NCBI GenBank assembly: GCA_045543455.1
Contig: JAZQMK010000077.1
Span: 1 to 5,305 of the forward strand
Length of the DNA stretch: 5,305 bases
Direction: 5' to 3'
Source: SIG291 sp045543455
Lineage (GTDB): Bacteria; Bacillota; Clostridia; Lachnospirales; Lachnospiraceae
Positions 4,998-5,305 of this stretch are shown here, one piece after another (within the stretch, counting starts at the first letter, position 1; every line of letters begins with the position of its first letter). The position numbers and the translations under genes were made by a program. The notes under the pieces were generated by a model. The model saw only the letters and a program-made list of their open reading frames with translations. It did not search any database and was not told the DNA's origin.

Positions 4998-5305
4998 CTA
5001 CTTTTTAATCCAGTTCGGATAGAGCAATTCTGCTAATCTCTTGACTGCAGCAACTGCCTTTTCCTGCTTTCTCTTGGCAATATTGCTTTCAAGTAGCCAC
5101 TGCACAAGACTAACAGCCAGCTCAGTTCCTTCATTGTAAGAAGCCTCCAACTGACCGATTGTTCCGTCATAACAACTGTGTTTGAACGGCAACGCTCTTA
5201 ACTCTGCAAGTTCAGCCTCTTCTTCGGCAGTAAGTGCCTTTGGCTGTTCTTCTGCTGTTTCTTCGGCTGCTTCTTCGGCTGTTTCTTCTGCTGTTTCTTC
5301 GGCTG
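4998..5305 (-). CDS. Unrecognised protein with acidic AEET repeats, 5' end outside the window
   Basis: The frame is open from the right edge to a TAG stop at 4998-5000, giving 101 visible residues and no start. The visible N-terminal part is a run of acidic tetrapeptides (AEET, AEET, AEEA, AEET, AEEQ), then PKALTAEEEAELAELRALP. A compact helical-looking C-terminus follows (KHSCYDGTIGQLEASYNEG, then ELAVSLVQWLLESNIAKRKQEKAVAAVKRLAELLYPNWIKK) with a Lys/Arg-rich amphipathic end. A TTG at 5192 could be read as a start, but it has no ribosome site and the frame continues upstream, so I treat it as internal. I do not recognise the family and see no catalytic motif. The acidic segment may be a flexible linker joining an upstream domain to the basic helical tail. 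Its place directly before a primase-like gene hints at a DNA-metabolism role, but this is guilt by association. Confidence 0.8.
   Translation of the reverse strand, partial: AEETAEETAEEAAEETAEEQPKALTAEEEAELAELRALPFKHSCYDGTIGQLEASYNEGTELAVSLVQWLLESNIAKRKQEKAVAAVKRLAELLYPNWIKK
5244..5303 (-). repeat. 12-bp coding tandem repeat (AEET units) running off the edge
   Basis: Five 12-base units of the form GCxGAAGAAxCA and close variants lie at 5303-5292, 5291-5280, 5279-5268, 5267-5256 and 5255-5244, encoding AEET/AEET/AEEA/AEET/AEEQ. The two bases beyond (5304-5305) fit a further unit, so the array probably continues outside the window. Near-identity at DNA level suggests recent expansion by slippage. 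Confidence 0.85.

Noticed and set aside
4998..5192. A complete 64-residue protein starting at TTG 5192
   Set aside because: The frame stays open to the window edge with a clear AEET repeat, and no ribosome site precedes the TTG. It is treated as the end of a longer gene.

Overview
The window is AT-rich DNA with five protein genes, all on the minus strand. It looks like part of a plasmid or plasmid-like mobile element (for example a phage-plasmid or integrative element) of a low-GC Gram-positive bacterium, probably a gut Clostridia-type Firmicute. Three things support this: strong AAGGAGG-type ribosome binding sites, a signal-peptide-bearing protein with BspA-type leucine-rich repeats, and an actin-type ParM/ParR segregation pair beside a small zinc-ribbon/Toprim primase-like gene. 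No replication initiator, relaxase, integrase or structural phage gene is visible, so the type of element cannot be settled here.

In the direction of transcription (right to left): (1) 5305-4998 is the C-terminal part of an unrecognised protein with an acidic AEET tetrapeptide repeat, cut by the window edge. (2) After a perfect 11-bp hairpin comes a primase-like gene (4934-3804), with a four-Cys zinc ribbon followed by a Toprim-like domain of DUF3854 type, closed by a clear intrinsic terminator (3797-3769). (3) A 160-bp AT-rich control region holds nested inverted repeats, a near-consensus sigma-A promoter and a tandem 8-mer. It drives parM (3642-2698) and the tightly coupled parR (2684-2268), which end at a second terminator (2246-2212). 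(4) A 2-kb gene (2100-139) encodes a secreted modular protein with a terminator at 118-72. Left of that terminator is a perfect 15-bp inverted repeat of unknown role.

The genes form three functional blocks: DNA metabolism (primase-like gene and its upstream neighbour), segregation (parMR plus a candidate centromere/operator upstream), and a secreted surface-type cargo protein. ParR, a ribbon-helix-helix protein, should bind the DNA upstream of parM and nucleate ParM filaments through its C-terminal tail, while ParM filaments move plasmid copies apart. Base composition falls across the 3769-3797 terminator: sampled 60-base lines of the right-hand genes have 23-27 G+C, against 17-20 in parM. 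The block may therefore be a mosaic.

I see no CRISPR array, tRNA, rRNA, insertion sequence or recognisable riboswitch. The least explained items are the parM upstream region, the hairpin at 4957-4981, the edge-truncated AEET protein, and the pairing of a segregation cassette with an apparently unanchored secreted BspA-type protein.
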